DNA of 64,000 bases from Cupriavidus basilensis (GCF_008801925.2 NZ_CP062804.1:2232001-2296000), one strand, 5' to 3'. Counted from the first letter of the stretch, positions 1 through 10,196 are shown. Program-made: numbers and translations. The notes: a model not told the origin generated them from the sequence alone.

Positions 1-133
1 GTGGGTCGGGTCTTGGCCCACCGCCGGCAACGCGCCGGCCGGTGAACCAATGAGGGAAAGTCTAGGCATGGCAACCAATTAAAAAAAGCGATATATTTTT
101 GACCTTAGCTACACGAAAATTGATGAATCGATC

Positions 134-1012
134 ATGCTGCGCGAATTCAAGACCTTTATCGCCGTAGCCCGGCACGGCACCTTTGCCAGCGCGGGCGCGC
201 GCATCGGGCTCACCCAGTCGGCGGTCAGCGCGCAGATCCACCGCCTCGAGCAAGAGCTTGGCTTCGCCCTGTTCGACCGCACGGGCCGCTCGGCGCGGCT
301 GAATGCCGCCGGCCGGGAAACCCTGGCGCTGGCCGAGGAACTGATGGCGCTCTACGCGCGCATCGGCGAGCACGGCGGCGCCACGGAGCGCAGCGGCATG
401 GTGCGGGTGGGCTCGATCGCCTCGGCCCAGGTGTCGTTCCTGATCGACGCCATGGCTGCCTTCCGGGCCGAGCTGCCCGGGTGCAGGATCCGTGTAGTGC
501 CGGGCGTGTCCCTGAACCTGCTTGGCCAGGTGGATGCGGGCGAGATCGATATCGCGGTGATGATCCGGCCGCCCTTTGCGCTGCCGTCGGAGCTGGAGTG
601 GCGCACGCTGGTCATGGAGCCGTTCGTGCTGCTGGCGCCGGCCGCGATGGCAGGCCAGGCGTGGAGCGACGCGCTGGAATCCGCGCCTTTCATCCGCTAT
701 GACCGCAGCTCGTTCGGTGGCCGGCTGGTCGACCAGTTCCTGCGACAGTCGCGGCTGGCGGTACAGGACGCCATCGAGCTGGACGAACTGCAGGGCATCG
801 TGCAACTGGTGGCGCGCGGCCTTGGCGTGGCGCTGATTCCGCAAACGGCGGCGCAAGGCCCGTGGCCGCACGGCGTGACAGCCTTGCCGCTTGGCGACGA
901 TACCTTTCACCGCGAGATCGGCCTGGTGGAGCGGCCGCGCCATAGCCGTCAGCCGGTGGCAAGCCGGCTCGCCGAGTACATCAGCGAGGCCGCATCGGGC
1001 TACAAGGTGTAG
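134..1012 (+). CDS. LysR-family transcriptional regulator
   Basis: Predicted DNA-binding regulator of 292 residues, the usual LysR length. The N-terminal winged helix-turn-helix spans about residues 1-60, with the typical SQSAVSAQI-type recognition helix (here TQSAVSAQIHRLE). The rest is a periplasmic-binding-like effector domain, recognisable by GLGVALIP near residue 235. The ATG at 134 is the only start that gives a full HTH. The gene it controls is probably divergent and lies outside the left edge. The 133 bases before it are A/T-rich near 80-130 and should hold the promoter. The effector is unknown. Confidence 0.9.
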   Translation: MLREFKTFIAVARHGTFASAGARIGLTQSAVSAQIHRLEQELGFALFDRTGRSARLNAAGRETLALAEELMALYARIGEHGGATERSGMVRVGSIASAQVSFLIDAMAAFRAELPGCRIRVVPGVSLNLLGQVDAGEIDIAVMIRPPFALPSELEWRTLVMEPFVLLAPAAMAGQAWSDALESAPFIRYDRSSFGGRLVDQFLRQSRLAVQDAIELDELQGIVQLVARGLGVALIPQTAAQGPWPHGVTALPLGDDTFHREIGLVERPRHSRQPVASRLAEYISEAASGYKV

Positions 1013-1247
1013 GCCGACGCACATCCCGCCCGCCGCCTTGCACGACGTCGCCACCCTCCAGCGCGGCCCGTGGCCGCCTGACACGCAAGGCGCAAGGTTG
1101 ACCCCTCGTCAGGGGGATATGGGTTGCACCCGCATCCCGGCGTAATCTCTGCTCATGGTTGGCACGCTGAATCCACCCGAAGCGGCATGATGATGTCTCG
1201 CCCGGGTCATGCAGGCTTGCCTTATAAAAACATAGAGGTACCAGGGA

Positions 1248-1952
1248 ATGCATAACGAAAGCGACGCAAAGTCGCGTAGCGCCAATGGGGTCAATGCGCG
1301 CAACGCTGGTGGATTCACTGCCAGATTCATCCGGCCACAAGTGCGTGAGATGGTGATGGAGGTATCCGCGCGCCTCTGTGTCGCCCTGCTGCTGAGCCTG
1401 TTCGCCTATAGCGCCTACGCGCAGTGGCGCCTGGCGCCCGAGCGCATCACCTTGCTGCTGCTCGTGGTTGCCACGGTGCTGACCGTCGGCTTGTCGCTGT
1501 TCTCGCGCATCCCCGAAAAACGCGACATGCGCCCCTTGAGCTTTGTGCTGTCGATTGGCGGCAGCTTCTATTACCTCGGGATCGAGCTCGACCCCGGCGT
1601 TCGCCTTGTCCCCGAGACTGTCGGCGCCACGCTGGAAATCACCGGCATCCTGTTCCAGCTATTCGCCAAGCTATCGCTGCGCGGCTCCTTCGGCATCCTG
1701 CCCGCCAATCGCGGCGTGGTGTCGCGCGGCGCGTACCGGCTCGTGCGCCATCCCATCTATCTCAGCTATCTGGTGACAGACCTTGGCTTCCTGCTGGCCA
1801 ACTTCGGCTGGCGCAATGCACTGCTCTACGGTGGCCTTTATGCCTTGCAAACCGGCCGTGTGTTCAGGGAAGAACAACTGCTGGGCCAGGATCCCGCCTA
1901 TCGCGCGTATCAGGCCAATGTGCGATATCGCGTCATTCCTGGCGTGTTTTAA
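1248..1952 (+). CDS. Isoprenylcysteine carboxyl methyltransferase-like integral membrane protein
   Basis: A 234-residue membrane protein with several hydrophobic segments. The C-terminal signature of the ICMT/PEMT methyltransferase superfamily is visible: SRGAYRLVRHPIYLSYL followed by a short EEQLLGQDPAYRAYQANVRYR tail that forms the SAM and lipid headgroup site in this family. Family members methylate lipids or prenylated substrates, and the bacterial substrate is generally unknown. The ATG at 1248 has AGGGA just upstream. An internal ATG at 1353, before the first hydrophobic segment, is a shorter alternative. It stands alone, with its end facing the end of the GH3 gene. Confidence 0.75.
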   Translation: MHNESDAKSRSANGVNARNAGGFTARFIRPQVREMVMEVSARLCVALLLSLFAYSAYAQWRLAPERITLLLLVVATVLTVGLSLFSRIPEKRDMRPLSFVLSIGGSFYYLGIELDPGVRLVPETVGATLEITGILFQLFAKLSLRGSFGILPANRGVVSRGAYRLVRHPIYLSYLVTDLGFLLANFGWRNALLYGGLYALQTGRVFREEQLLGQDPAYRAYQANVRYRVIPGVF

Positions 1953-1984
1953 ACAGCGCGCCGTCAACGCTCCAACCCAATCCC

Positions 1985-4306
1985 CTACTGCAGCACGAGG
2001 CCCTGCTCCCGCACCGCTTGCGAATCCAGCCCGATCTGCACCTTGAATTCCCCTGGCTCGGCGGCGTACTCCAGCCTGGCGTTGAAGAACTTCAACTTGT
2101 CCTCGTCAATGGCAAAACGCACCACGCGCTCTTCGCCTGCCTTGAGCATGAGCTTGTGGAAGTCCTTCAGCTCCTTCACCGGCCGCACCACGGAAGCGGC
2201 AACGTCCTGGATATAGAGCTGGACCACGGTTTCGCCATCGCGCTGCCCGGTGTTCTTCACCGTCACGCTCGCCTCGATACGGCCACCGCGTGGCATGGTG
2301 GGGCTCGACAGCGAGATGCCGGACACGTTGAAATCCGTATAGCTCAGTCCGTACCCGAACGGGTACAGCGGGCCGGACGTTTCCTCGAAGTATTGCGAGG
2401 TGTAGTTTGCTGGCTGGCCCGGCACGAACGGGCGCCCGATACGCAGCTGGTTGTAGTAGGTGGGGATCTGCCCGAGCGAGCGCGGGAAGGAAACGGGCAG
2501 CTTGCCCGAAGGGCTGTAGTCGCCAAACAGCACGTCGGCAATGGCATGGCCGCCTTCGGTGCCGGCGTACCAGGTCTCGAGCACGGCGTCGGCGTTGTCC
2601 TTCACCCAGTTGATGGTGAGCGGGCGGCCGTTCATCAGCACCACCACCATCGGCTTGCCGGTGGTCTTGAGCGCCTTGAGCAGGGTCTCCTGGCTGCCCG
2701 GCAGCGACAAGCTGGTGCGACTCGAGGCTTCGTGCGACATGCCGCGCGACTCGCCCACGGCCACCACGATCACGTCGGCGCCGCGCGCTGCCGCCACGGC
2801 TTCGGCAATCATGTCCCCCGGGGCGCGCTTGTCCTGGACAATCTCGGGCTTGTCCCAGTTCATGAAGTTCAGGTACCCGACCACGCCAGCGTCATCGGTC
2901 ACGTTCGCGCCGCGGGCATAGACCACGCGGCCATTACCGCCGAGCGCGTCGCGCACGCCTCGCAGCAGCGTCACCGTCTGCGAGGATTTGCCGGCAGCCG
3001 ACCAGCTCCCCATGGTGTCGATGGGCGCATCGGCCAGCGGCCCGACGACCGCGACCGTGCCGGACTTCTTCAGCGGCAGCGTGCGCTCGCGGTTCTCGAG
3101 CAGCACCAGCGACTTGCGCGCGGCGGCGCGTGCGGCCTCCCGATGCAGGCGGCTCGGTGCGTCGACGTCCGCCGGGTCCTGTTCGGCGGTGCCGATGCGC
3201 TTGAAGGGGTCCTGGAACAGTCCCAGGTCGTACTTGGCGCCCAGTATCTCGCGCACCGCGTCGTCAATGACGCGCATGGGCACTTCGCCGGATTTCACCA
3301 GTTCGGGCAGGTGATCCCGGTAGGCGGAGTCGTGCATGCTCATGTCGACGCCGGCCATGATGGCGAGCTTGGCGGACTCGCGCGCATCCTTGGCCACGCC
3401 ATGCTTGGTCAGCTCGTCGATGGCCCCGTGGTCGCTCACGGTGATGCCCTTGAAGCCCCAGCTCTTGCGCAGCAGGTCCCGCAGCAACCATGTGTTGGAT
3501 GTGGCCGGCACGCCGTTGATCGAGTTCAGCGCGATCATGACGCCGCCGGCGCCGGCATCGACGCCGGCGCGGTACGGCGGCAGGTAGTCCTGGTACATGC
3601 GCAGCGGGCTCATGTCGACCGTGTTGTAGTCGCGCCCGCCTTCCACCGCGCCGTACAGCGCGAAGTGCTTGACCACCGCCATCACGCTATCTGCGTTGGC
3701 CAGGGAGGTGCCCTGAAAGCCCCGGACGCTGGCCTGCGCGCACAGCGAGACCAGGTACGGATCCTCGCCAAACCCTTCCGACGTGCGCCCCCAGCGCGGA
3801 TCGCGCGAGATGTCGACCATCGGCGCGAAGGTCATGTCCAGGCCGTCCGCGCTGGCCTCGATGGCCGAGACGCGCGCGCTCTGCGCCACGGTCTCCATGT
3901 CCCAGCTCGATGCCAGGCCCAGGCTGATCGGGAAGATGGTGCGCTGCCCGTGCACCACATCGTAGGCGAAGAAGATGGGGATCTTCAGGCGGCTGCGCTC
4001 CACCGCCGCTTGCTGCATCGGCCGGTTGTCCTTGCGCGTCACCGAGTTGAACGTGCCGCCTACCCGGCCCGCCGCGATCTCCTTGAGCAACTGGGGCTGG
4101 GGCATGTCCTCGCCGATGCTGATCAGGCGCAATTGCCCGATCTTCTCCTCCAGCGTCATCCGTCCGATGAGATCGGCGACGAAGGCATTCTTGTCGCCGG
4201 CGGCAGCCGGCGCGGTGCCGGCAAGAACCGGCGAACAAACCAGGCTGGCCGACAGGGCCAGCGCAGAGAGCATTCTCATCTGAGCGTGATCCAGGTGGCG
4301 CGACAA
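1985..4306 (-). CDS. bglX: Periplasmic beta-glucosidase, glycoside hydrolase family 3 (BglX type)
   Basis: A 773-residue exported enzyme expected to release glucose from beta-glucosides in the periplasm. Residues 12-30 form a signal peptide (LSALALSASLVCSPVLAG). The GH3 N-terminal barrel contains RDPRWGRTSEGFGEDPYL, the KHF motif near residue 213, and SDHGAIDEL with the probable nucleophile Asp292. The C-terminal sandwich and fibronectin-like domain (LYPFGYGLSYTDF onward) complete a length like E. coli BglX. Met10 and Met12 are alternative starts. It is divergent from opgG, so the substrate could be periplasmic glucan or its breakdown products. That link is inferred from context only. Confidence 0.93.
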   Translation of the reverse strand: MSRHLDHAQMRMLSALALSASLVCSPVLAGTAPAAAGDKNAFVADLIGRMTLEEKIGQLRLISIGEDMPQPQLLKEIAAGRVGGTFNSVTRKDNRPMQQAAVERSRLKIPIFFAYDVVHGQRTIFPISLGLASSWDMETVAQSARVSAIEASADGLDMTFAPMVDISRDPRWGRTSEGFGEDPYLVSLCAQASVRGFQGTSLANADSVMAVVKHFALYGAVEGGRDYNTVDMSPLRMYQDYLPPYRAGVDAGAGGVMIALNSINGVPATSNTWLLRDLLRKSWGFKGITVSDHGAIDELTKHGVAKDARESAKLAIMAGVDMSMHDSAYRDHLPELVKSGEVPMRVIDDAVREILGAKYDLGLFQDPFKRIGTAEQDPADVDAPSRLHREAARAAARKSLVLLENRERTLPLKKSGTVAVVGPLADAPIDTMGSWSAAGKSSQTVTLLRGVRDALGGNGRVVYARGANVTDDAGVVGYLNFMNWDKPEIVQDKRAPGDMIAEAVAAARGADVIVVAVGESRGMSHEASSRTSLSLPGSQETLLKALKTTGKPMVVVLMNGRPLTINWVKDNADAVLETWYAGTEGGHAIADVLFGDYSPSGKLPVSFPRSLGQIPTYYNQLRIGRPFVPGQPANYTSQYFEETSGPLYPFGYGLSYTDFNVSGISLSSPTMPRGGRIEASVTVKNTGQRDGETVVQLYIQDVAASVVRPVKELKDFHKLMLKAGEERVVRFAIDEDKLKFFNARLEYAAEPGEFKVQIGLDSQAVREQGLVLQ

Positions 4307-4479
4307 GGTAGCTGCCCCGCAGGTGGTGCGCGTTTGCTGCCTGCCTGACAGGCACGCGAAGCGAAATGCGCTATCGTTTATCTTTCTGCACTGCGAGCGC
4401 AGTTTACCGCCACTACACTATCTGCTGCCGCAGCATGTGACGCGGCAGCCTTGCTTAACCTGTTTTTCTGGAGAGATTC

Positions 4480-6066
4480 GTGGTTCTTGCCGCCTTCGCC
4501 GCGTCGATTCGTAACAAGATGCAAATCGCCTTGCCAACGCTGCTGGCCGCAGGGGCGCTGCTGGCGGGCAGCCAGGCCAGCGCGTTCTCCCTGGACGACG
4601 TAGTGCCCCGCGCCAAGACCCTGGCCGACAAGCCTTATGCCGCGCCGGTCAGCAACCTGCCTCCGGTGTTCAGCCAGATGCAGTTTGCCGACTACATCAA
4701 GATCCAGCCCCGGCGCGACAACCTGGAGTGGAAGGACCAGGGCACGCCGTTCCGCCTGGGCTTCTACCACCAGGGCATGCAGTTCGGCAGCCCGGTTCGC
4801 ATCAACGAGATCGTGGGCGGCGCGGTCCATGAGATCAGGTACGATCCCGCGCGCTTCGACTTCGGCGACCTGAAGCTGGACAAGTCCGCGACCGGCAACC
4901 TCGGCTATGCCGGCTTCCGGGTGCTCTACCCGATCAACCGGGCCGACAAGCTCGACGAGATCATGAGCGTGCTGGGGGCCAGCTACTTCAGGGTCATCGG
5001 CAAGAACCAGGTTTATGGCCTGTCCAGCCGCGGCCTGGCCATCGATACCGGGCTGCCCGTCGCAGAGGAGTTTCCGGCCTTCCGCGAGTTCTGGATCGAG
5101 CGGCCCGCCCCCCAGGACAAGCACCTGGTGTTCTATGCGCTGCTCGATTCCCAGCGTGCCACCGGCGCCTACCGCTTCGATCTCTATCCCGGCGAGGACG
5201 CGGTCCTCAAGGTGCAGGCGCGCATTTTCCTGCGCGGCCCCGTCGCCAAGCTCGGCGTGGCGCCGCTGACCAGCATGTTCCTGTTCGGGCCGAACCAGCA
5301 GCGCGACCAGTACAACTTCCGCCCCGCCCTGCACGACTCCAACGGCCTTGCCATCCATACCGGCAGCGGCGAATGGCTGTGGCGCCCGCTGAACAATCCG
5401 CGCAACCTCGCCATCAGCACCTTCCAGGTCACCAACCCCAAGGGCTTCGGCCTGCTCCAGCGGGGCCGCGAGTTTTCCTCGTATGAAGACCTGAAGGACC
5501 GTTATGACCTGCGGCCAAGCGCCTGGATCGAGCCCCAGGGCGACTGGGGCAAGGGCAAGGTCGAACTGGTGGAAATCCCCACGCCCGACGAGACCAACGA
5601 CAACATCGTCGCGTTCTGGACGCCGGACCAGTTGCCGCCCAAGGGCCAGCCCTTGAAGGCGGACTACACGATGCACTGGACCCTTGACGAGCGCGCCCTG
5701 ATGGACAAAGACCTGGCCTCGGTCAAGCAGACGCTGCGCTCAGCGGGAGAAATCACGCAGGCCAACCTGATCCGCCACCTGGATGGCAGCACCGGCATCG
5801 TGGTCGACTTCGAAGGCCCCGTGCTGGCGAGCCTCCCCCCGGGCACGCAGGTCGGCGCGCAGGTCAGCGTGAACAGCAACGCCGAGATCATCGACAGGGT
5901 GGTGGAACCCAATCCCGTCATCAAGGGCTGGCGGCTGAACCTGCGGATCAAGGTCAAGGATCCGAAGCAGGTGGTGGAAATGCGCGCGGCGCTGGTGTCC
6001 GGCGACAAGACGCTGAGCGAGACGTGGAGCTACCAGATGCCGCCGTATTCGGTCGGCGGCAAATAG
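4480..6066 (+). CDS. opgG: Periplasmic glucan biosynthesis protein OpgG/MdoG
   Basis: A 528-residue periplasmic protein of the OpgG/OpgD family, needed for osmoregulated periplasmic glucan synthesis. Family members have recently been shown to include beta-1,2-glucan-cleaving enzymes. A GTG start at 4480 follows GGAGAG at a good distance. The ATG at 4519 ([22 protein letters not shown]) would give a cleaner signal peptide. The large N-terminal beta-sandwich domain ([19 protein letters not shown] through the [14 protein letters not shown] region) and the shorter C-terminal Ig-like domain are both present. No opgH glucosyltransferase is adjacent, which is unusual because opgGH often form an operon. 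Confidence 0.92.
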   Translation: MVLAAFAASIRNKMQIALPTLLAAGALLAGSQASAFSLDDVVPRAKTLADKPYAAPVSNLPPVFSQMQFADYIKIQPRRDNLEWKDQGTPFRLGFYHQGMQFGSPVRINEIVGGAVHEIRYDPARFDFGDLKLDKSATGNLGYAGFRVLYPINRADKLDEIMSVLGASYFRVIGKNQVYGLSSRGLAIDTGLPVAEEFPAFREFWIERPAPQDKHLVFYALLDSQRATGAYRFDLYPGEDAVLKVQARIFLRGPVAKLGVAPLTSMFLFGPNQQRDQYNFRPALHDSNGLAIHTGSGEWLWRPLNNPRNLAISTFQVTNPKGFGLLQRGREFSSYEDLKDRYDLRPSAWIEPQGDWGKGKVELVEIPTPDETNDNIVAFWTPDQLPPKGQPLKADYTMHWTLDERALMDKDLASVKQTLRSAGEITQANLIRHLDGSTGIVVDFEGPVLASLPPGTQVGAQVSVNSNAEIIDRVVEPNPVIKGWRLNLRIKVKDPKQVVEMRAALVSGDKTLSETWSYQMPPYSVGGK

Positions 6067-6130
6067 TCCTGGCAATACGACATACGACCGCCGGTTACGC
6101 CGCGCCCCGTCTTGCGCCTGGCGTACCGGC

Positions 6131-7474
6131 TCAGGCGAGCGCGCCGCGGGTCGCCGGCATCACGGCCTGCACCGACGCGGCAAAGCGCTCGACGATGCGG
6201 TCGATATCCTGCGCCGTGCAGATGAACGGCGGCGCAAAGAGCACGTGGTCGCCCCGCACGCCATCCACGGTGCCGCCCATCGGATAGATCAGCAGCCCGT
6301 TGTGCATGGCGGTGGACTTGAGCCGGGCATGCATCTTCAGGGCCGGGTCCAGTGTCGCCTTGGTCTCGCGGTCAGCCACGAACTCCACGCCGACAAAGAG
6401 GCCGCGGCCGCGGATGTCGCCAACGTTGGGGTGGTCGCCCAGCGTTTCGCGCAGCCGGGCGCGGAGTTGCTCGCCGCGCGCCAGCACGTTCTCCAGCAGA
6501 CGGTCCTCGGCGATGGTGCGCTGCACGGCCAGTGCCGCCGCGCAAGCCGTGGCATGCCCGATATACGTATGCCCATGCTGGAAGAAGCCGCTGCCGCCCA
6601 CCACCGCGTCATAGATGCGGCTGCTCGATAGCATTGCGCCGATCGGCTGATAGCCCGCGGCCAGGCCCTTGGCGATGGTCACGATATCGGGCACCACGCC
6701 ATCCTCCTCGCACGCGAACAGGTAGCCGGTGCGGCCCATGCCGGACATGATTTCGTCGAGGATCAACAGCACGCCGTACTTGTCGCAGACGGCGCGAATG
6801 CGCCTGAGATAGTCCGCCACCGGCGGCACCGCGCCAGCGGTCGCGCCCACCACCGTCTCCGCCACGAACGCGGCGACGCTCTGCGGGCCAAGCTCGAGGA
6901 TCTTGGCTTCGAGCTCGTCGGCCAGGCGCTGCGCGTACTGCTGGTCGGTTTCACCCGCTTCCTGGTCGCGGTAGGCGTAGCACGGCGCCACATGGTGCGC
7001 CGGCACCAGCAGGGGCAGGAACGGCTCGCGGCGCCATGCATTGCCGCCGATGGCCAGCGCCCCCAGCGTATTGCCGTGGTAGCTCTGGCGGCGCGCGATG
7101 AAGTGGCGGCGCTGCGTTTGCCCGATCTCCACGAAATACTGCCGCGCCAGCTTCAACGCGGCCTCGACCGCCTCCGAGCCGCCCGAGACAAAGTAGACGT
7201 GATTCAGATCGCCGGGCGCCGCTTGCGCCAAGGTGCGGGCCAGTTCTTCCGACACCTCGGTGGTGAAGAACGACGTATGTGCGTAAGCGAGCGAATCGAC
7301 CTGCTGCTTGATCGCCTCGATCACCTTGGGATGCCCGTGGCCCAGGCAGGACACCGCGGCCCCGCCCGAAGCGTCGATATAGTGCTTGCCGTTGCTGTCG
7401 ATGAGCTCGATGCCCTTGCCGGCGACTGCCACGGCAAGCGTCTGGCGGGGATTGCGGTGAAATACGTGGGTCAT
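6131..7474 (-). CDS. Class III PLP-dependent aminotransferase
   Basis: A 447-residue fold-type I aminotransferase that should transfer an amino group from an omega- or alpha-amine to a keto acid. Lys269 in TIAKGLAAGY is the predicted PLP Schiff-base lysine. LDEIMSGMGRTG carries the cofactor-binding Asp, and the VSGGSEAVEAALKLARQY phosphate-binding segment is clear. The ATG at 7474 was chosen because the longer open frame runs into the upstream gene. It starts 29 bases after the D-aminoacylase stop on the same strand, so the two are probably co-transcribed. The amine donor cannot be read from the sequence. Confidence 0.9.
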   Translation of the reverse strand: MTHVFHRNPRQTLAVAVAGKGIELIDSNGKHYIDASGGAAVSCLGHGHPKVIEAIKQQVDSLAYAHTSFFTTEVSEELARTLAQAAPGDLNHVYFVSGGSEAVEAALKLARQYFVEIGQTQRRHFIARRQSYHGNTLGALAIGGNAWRREPFLPLLVPAHHVAPCYAYRDQEAGETDQQYAQRLADELEAKILELGPQSVAAFVAETVVGATAGAVPPVADYLRRIRAVCDKYGVLLILDEIMSGMGRTGYLFACEEDGVVPDIVTIAKGLAAGYQPIGAMLSSSRIYDAVVGGSGFFQHGHTYIGHATACAAALAVQRTIAEDRLLENVLARGEQLRARLRETLGDHPNVGDIRGRGLFVGVEFVADRETKATLDPALKMHARLKSTAMHNGLLIYPMGGTVDGVRGDHVLFAPPFICTAQDIDRIVERFAASVQAVMPATRGALA

Positions 7475-7503
7475 GATGTCTGGTGTGGAAACGAAATGTC
7501 GAA

Positions 7504-8970
7504 TTAGGGACGTGGGCGGTGCGTCAGAACCTGACCGGGAAATGCCGGGATAACGTGTGTGTCTTCCCACACGCGCTGGCCATTGACCCAGACGCCGTGG
7601 ATGCCTTCGCTGAGGCGGATCGGATCCTCGAAGGTGGCGCGGTCCTGCACCCGTTGCGCATCGAACAGGACCAGGTCGGCGAACTGGCCGGCCCGGACCA
7701 GCCCGCGGTCCGTGAGTCCGTATTGCTCGGCGGCAAGCCCGGACATCTTGTGAACGGCTTGCTCAAGCGTCATCAGCCCGGACTCGCGCACCATCCGCGC
7801 AAGGATGCGCGGGAACGTGCCCCACTGGCGCGGATGGGGGCGTGGGTCGAACGGCAGCCCGTCCGAGCCAAAGATGGTCAGGGGAAAGCTGGCGATGCGC
7901 TCGACGTCTGATTCATCCATGATGAAGTAGATGGCGGCGGCGGGCTTGAGCCGTTCCAGCAGGCCATGTTCGTCCAGCCCCAGCGTCTGCATGAGTTCCT
8001 GAAAATCCCGGCCGCCAGCTTCCGGGTAGCCTTTGGACCAGGTGATCATGGTGCGCGTGGATTGTCGTACGCGGTCCAGCCGGAGCATGGTCGAGGTTGC
8101 GGGATAGGGATGGCAGTCCAGGCATAGCGGCTGTAGCCTGGAGGCGTTCTCCAGGATGGCCAGGGTCTCCACGGAGCGGCCGTGATTGCGCTTGCCTGCC
8201 ACTTTGTGATGCGAGAAGACGGTGCGGCAATCCAGCGCCCCGCCGATCCTGAGCGCCTCTTCGATCGCGGGCACGATATCGTCGGTCTCGTCGCGCAGGT
8301 GGGTGGAGTAGATGCCCCCGAATGCCCGCAGCGGCTCGCAGATCTGGATGATCTCCTGCTCCGTGGCGGCGGCGGCCGGCGGATAGAAGGTGCCAGTGGA
8401 GACGCCGAAGGCGCCTGCCTGCATGGCTTTTTCCACCTCCGCGCGCATGGCGGCCACTTCCTGCGCATTGGCCTCGCGGCTCACGTCCGGCATGGCTTTG
8501 ACGCGCAGCGTGGAGTGGCCCAGCAACGGCACCACGTTCACGTTGGCCGGCTTGGCGCGCATGGCATCCAGCCAGTCGGCGAACTCGGCGAACCGGAACA
8601 GTTCCGCCGGCCCCAGCAGGTCCAGTGGCTGCGGCGGATCGCCGGTGACCAGCGGCGCCACGCTGATGCCGCAGTTGCCTGTCACCACCGTGGTGATGCC
8701 CTGCGAAACCTTGGGTTCCATCTCCGGATGCACCAGCAGGTAGCCGTCGTCGTGCGTATGGGAATCGATGAAGCCCGGCGCCAGGACGCGGCCCGCCGCG
8801 TCGATCACTGCCCTGGCCCGCATGCCGGCCAGGTCACCGACGGCAACGACCCGGCCGCCAGCGACGGCGACATCCGCGATCCGCCGCGGCGCGCCCGTGC
8901 CATCGACCAGCGTCGCGCGCCGAAACAGCAGATCTGCAATGCTGGCGGCCTCCATGGGTAATGCCGACAT
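7504..8970 (-). CDS. N-acyl-D-amino-acid deacylase (D-aminoacylase) family amidohydrolase
   Basis: A 488-residue amidohydrolase expected to hydrolyse N-acyl-D-amino acids to free D-amino acids. The metal-site HxH is at His71/His73 (GFIDSHTHDDGYLL) and the characteristic Cys100 of D-aminoacylases is in VVTGNCGIS. Later metal-ligand histidines fall in GIYSTHLRDE and VFSHHKVAG. The ATG at 8970 is preceded by GGGAGAGAC. It is first in a two-gene unit with the aminotransferase and divergent from the RpiR regulator, which suggests regulation by it. A dihydroorotase- or hydantoinase-like activity is less likely given the Cys. Confidence 0.9.
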   Translation of the reverse strand: MSALPMEAASIADLLFRRATLVDGTGAPRRIADVAVAGGRVVAVGDLAGMRARAVIDAAGRVLAPGFIDSHTHDDGYLLVHPEMEPKVSQGITTVVTGNCGISVAPLVTGDPPQPLDLLGPAELFRFAEFADWLDAMRAKPANVNVVPLLGHSTLRVKAMPDVSREANAQEVAAMRAEVEKAMQAGAFGVSTGTFYPPAAAATEQEIIQICEPLRAFGGIYSTHLRDETDDIVPAIEEALRIGGALDCRTVFSHHKVAGKRNHGRSVETLAILENASRLQPLCLDCHPYPATSTMLRLDRVRQSTRTMITWSKGYPEAGGRDFQELMQTLGLDEHGLLERLKPAAAIYFIMDESDVERIASFPLTIFGSDGLPFDPRPHPRQWGTFPRILARMVRESGLMTLEQAVHKMSGLAAEQYGLTDRGLVRAGQFADLVLFDAQRVQDRATFEDPIRLSEGIHGVWVNGQRVWEDTHVIPAFPGQVLTHRPRP

Positions 8971-9168
8971 GACGTCTCTCCCCTGCTTACTGTGGTTCGA
9001 TTCCCGCTTGTTTGACAACCTACGCCCACCTTCCGGCCTCCAGGCCTGCCGGGCCGCGAAGCTGGACCACGCCTGCCCGCCTGGGACTGCGAGCTTCGCC
9101 CTCAAGGCGGGATCGGCGCAATGAAGCGCTGCGGGCACCGGTGAAGTATAAGAAAGCGTGCCCGGTTA

Positions 9169-9182
9169 TGCAACAATTGTTT
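9169..9182. promoter_or_regulatory. Candidate RpiR operator, site 1
   Basis: The sequence GCAACAATTGTTTC contains the perfect palindrome AACAATTGTT (9172-9181). It lies about 200 bases before the D-aminoacylase start and about 120 before the RpiR start. A near-copy occurs at 9267-9280 and another at 14120-14133, all in promoter regions of this cluster. Binding by the neighbouring regulator is inferred. Confidence 0.5.
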
Positions 9183-9266
9183 CTTAATAAATAGATGAGA
9201 TTCACTCGATTCACTCTGCGCCGCGCGACGCCGGAGGCACGCCCCGTGCGTCGGGTGACCAGTTGT

Positions 9267-9280
9267 GCAACAATCGTTAC
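9267..9280. promoter_or_regulatory. Candidate RpiR operator, site 2
   Basis: GCAACAATCGTTAC matches site 1 at 12 of 14 positions. It ends about 23 bases before the chosen ATG of the RpiR gene, a position suited to autorepression. Confidence 0.5.
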
Positions 9281-9302
9281 ATCCGACAATCAGGACACCC
9301 CA

Positions 9303-10196
9303 ATGCCTACCGAAGTCTCCACGCCGCCGCAGAGCCTGGATGAACTGCTCGTTCATCTCCGGGAGAACTTCGCCACGCTCAGTACGCAGTTCCAGGGCGG
9401 GGCGCGCTACCTGCTCGATCATCCGCAGGAGATTCCCATCCTGTCCATGCGCAAGATTGCCGCGAATGCAGGTGTCCAGCCGGCCACCCTGGTACGCCTG
9501 GCGCAGTTCCTTGGCTTCGAGGGCTGGCAGGGCCTGCGCGAGCTCTTTGTCGAGTCGATCCGCGGCGGCCCGCAGCCCTACGCCAAGCGTGCCAAGAAGC
9601 TGGTACGCGAGAGCGGGTCAAGCCGGATGCTCACGGAAATGCTCGACGCCCAGCACCGCAACCTGGACCTGACCGGGGCCAACAATGCCGAGTCGATGCC
9701 GCAAGCCGCCGAGCTGCTCAGCGCCGCGCCGAATGTGTATGTAGCGGGCTTTCGCTCGTGCTACCCCATCGCGTTCACCCTGCACTACGTGTACCGGCTG
9801 TTTCGCCCAACGGTGCACCTGATCCGTGGCGACGCGGGCACGCTCGAAATGGAGCTGCGCGCCCTGACGGCCAAGGATGCCGTGGTGGTCGTGAGCTTTG
9901 CGCCCTACTCGCAGGAAAGCATCCGCGTGGCCGATGCCGCGCGCGAGGCCGGCTGCCGCGTGGTGGCCCTGACCGACAGCACCGTGGCACCGATTGCCTT
10001 GCATGCCGATTGCACGCTGCTGTTCTCCATCGACAGCCCGTCGTTCTTTCCCTCCATCACGGCTGGCGTGGCGGTGGCGGAAGCCCTGGTCGAGCAGTTG
10101 CTGGCCAAGAAGGGCAAGGGCGCGATCAAGGCGCTCGAACTCGCCGAAGGCCAGTTGCACCAGACCGGCGCCTACGTCCCGGCCAGGCGGGGCTAG
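9303..10196 (+). CDS. MurR/RpiR-family transcriptional regulator
   Basis: A 297-residue regulator with an N-terminal HTH_6 domain (about residues 1-80, with ISMRKIAANAGVQPATLVRLAQFLGF typical of the family). A C-terminal SIS domain (about 120-260) usually senses a phosphosugar or a related small ligand. The internal ATG at 9303 was preferred to 9195 because family proteins begin at this point and the upstream stretch holds an operator-like palindrome. It sits between the D-aminoacylase/aminotransferase unit and the amidase operon. RpiR members near amino-acid amide genes are known in proteobacteria, so it is the likely local regulator. Confidence 0.9.
   Translation: MPTEVSTPPQSLDELLVHLRENFATLSTQFQGGARYLLDHPQEIPILSMRKIAANAGVQPATLVRLAQFLGFEGWQGLRELFVESIRGGPQPYAKRAKKLVRESGSSRMLTEMLDAQHRNLDLTGANNAESMPQAAELLSAAPNVYVAGFRSCYPIAFTLHYVYRLFRPTVHLIRGDAGTLEMELRALTAKDAVVVVSFAPYSQESIRVADAAREAGCRVVALTDSTVAPIALHADCTLLFSIDSPSFFPSITAGVAVAEALVEQLLAKKGKGAIKALELAEGQLHQTGAYVPARRG

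Noticed and set aside
1424..4348. A 974-residue plus-strand open frame
   Set aside because: It is antisense to the GH3 gene and the end of the methyltransferase. Its composition (Arg/His/Ala-rich, no domain) is that of a high-GC shadow frame.
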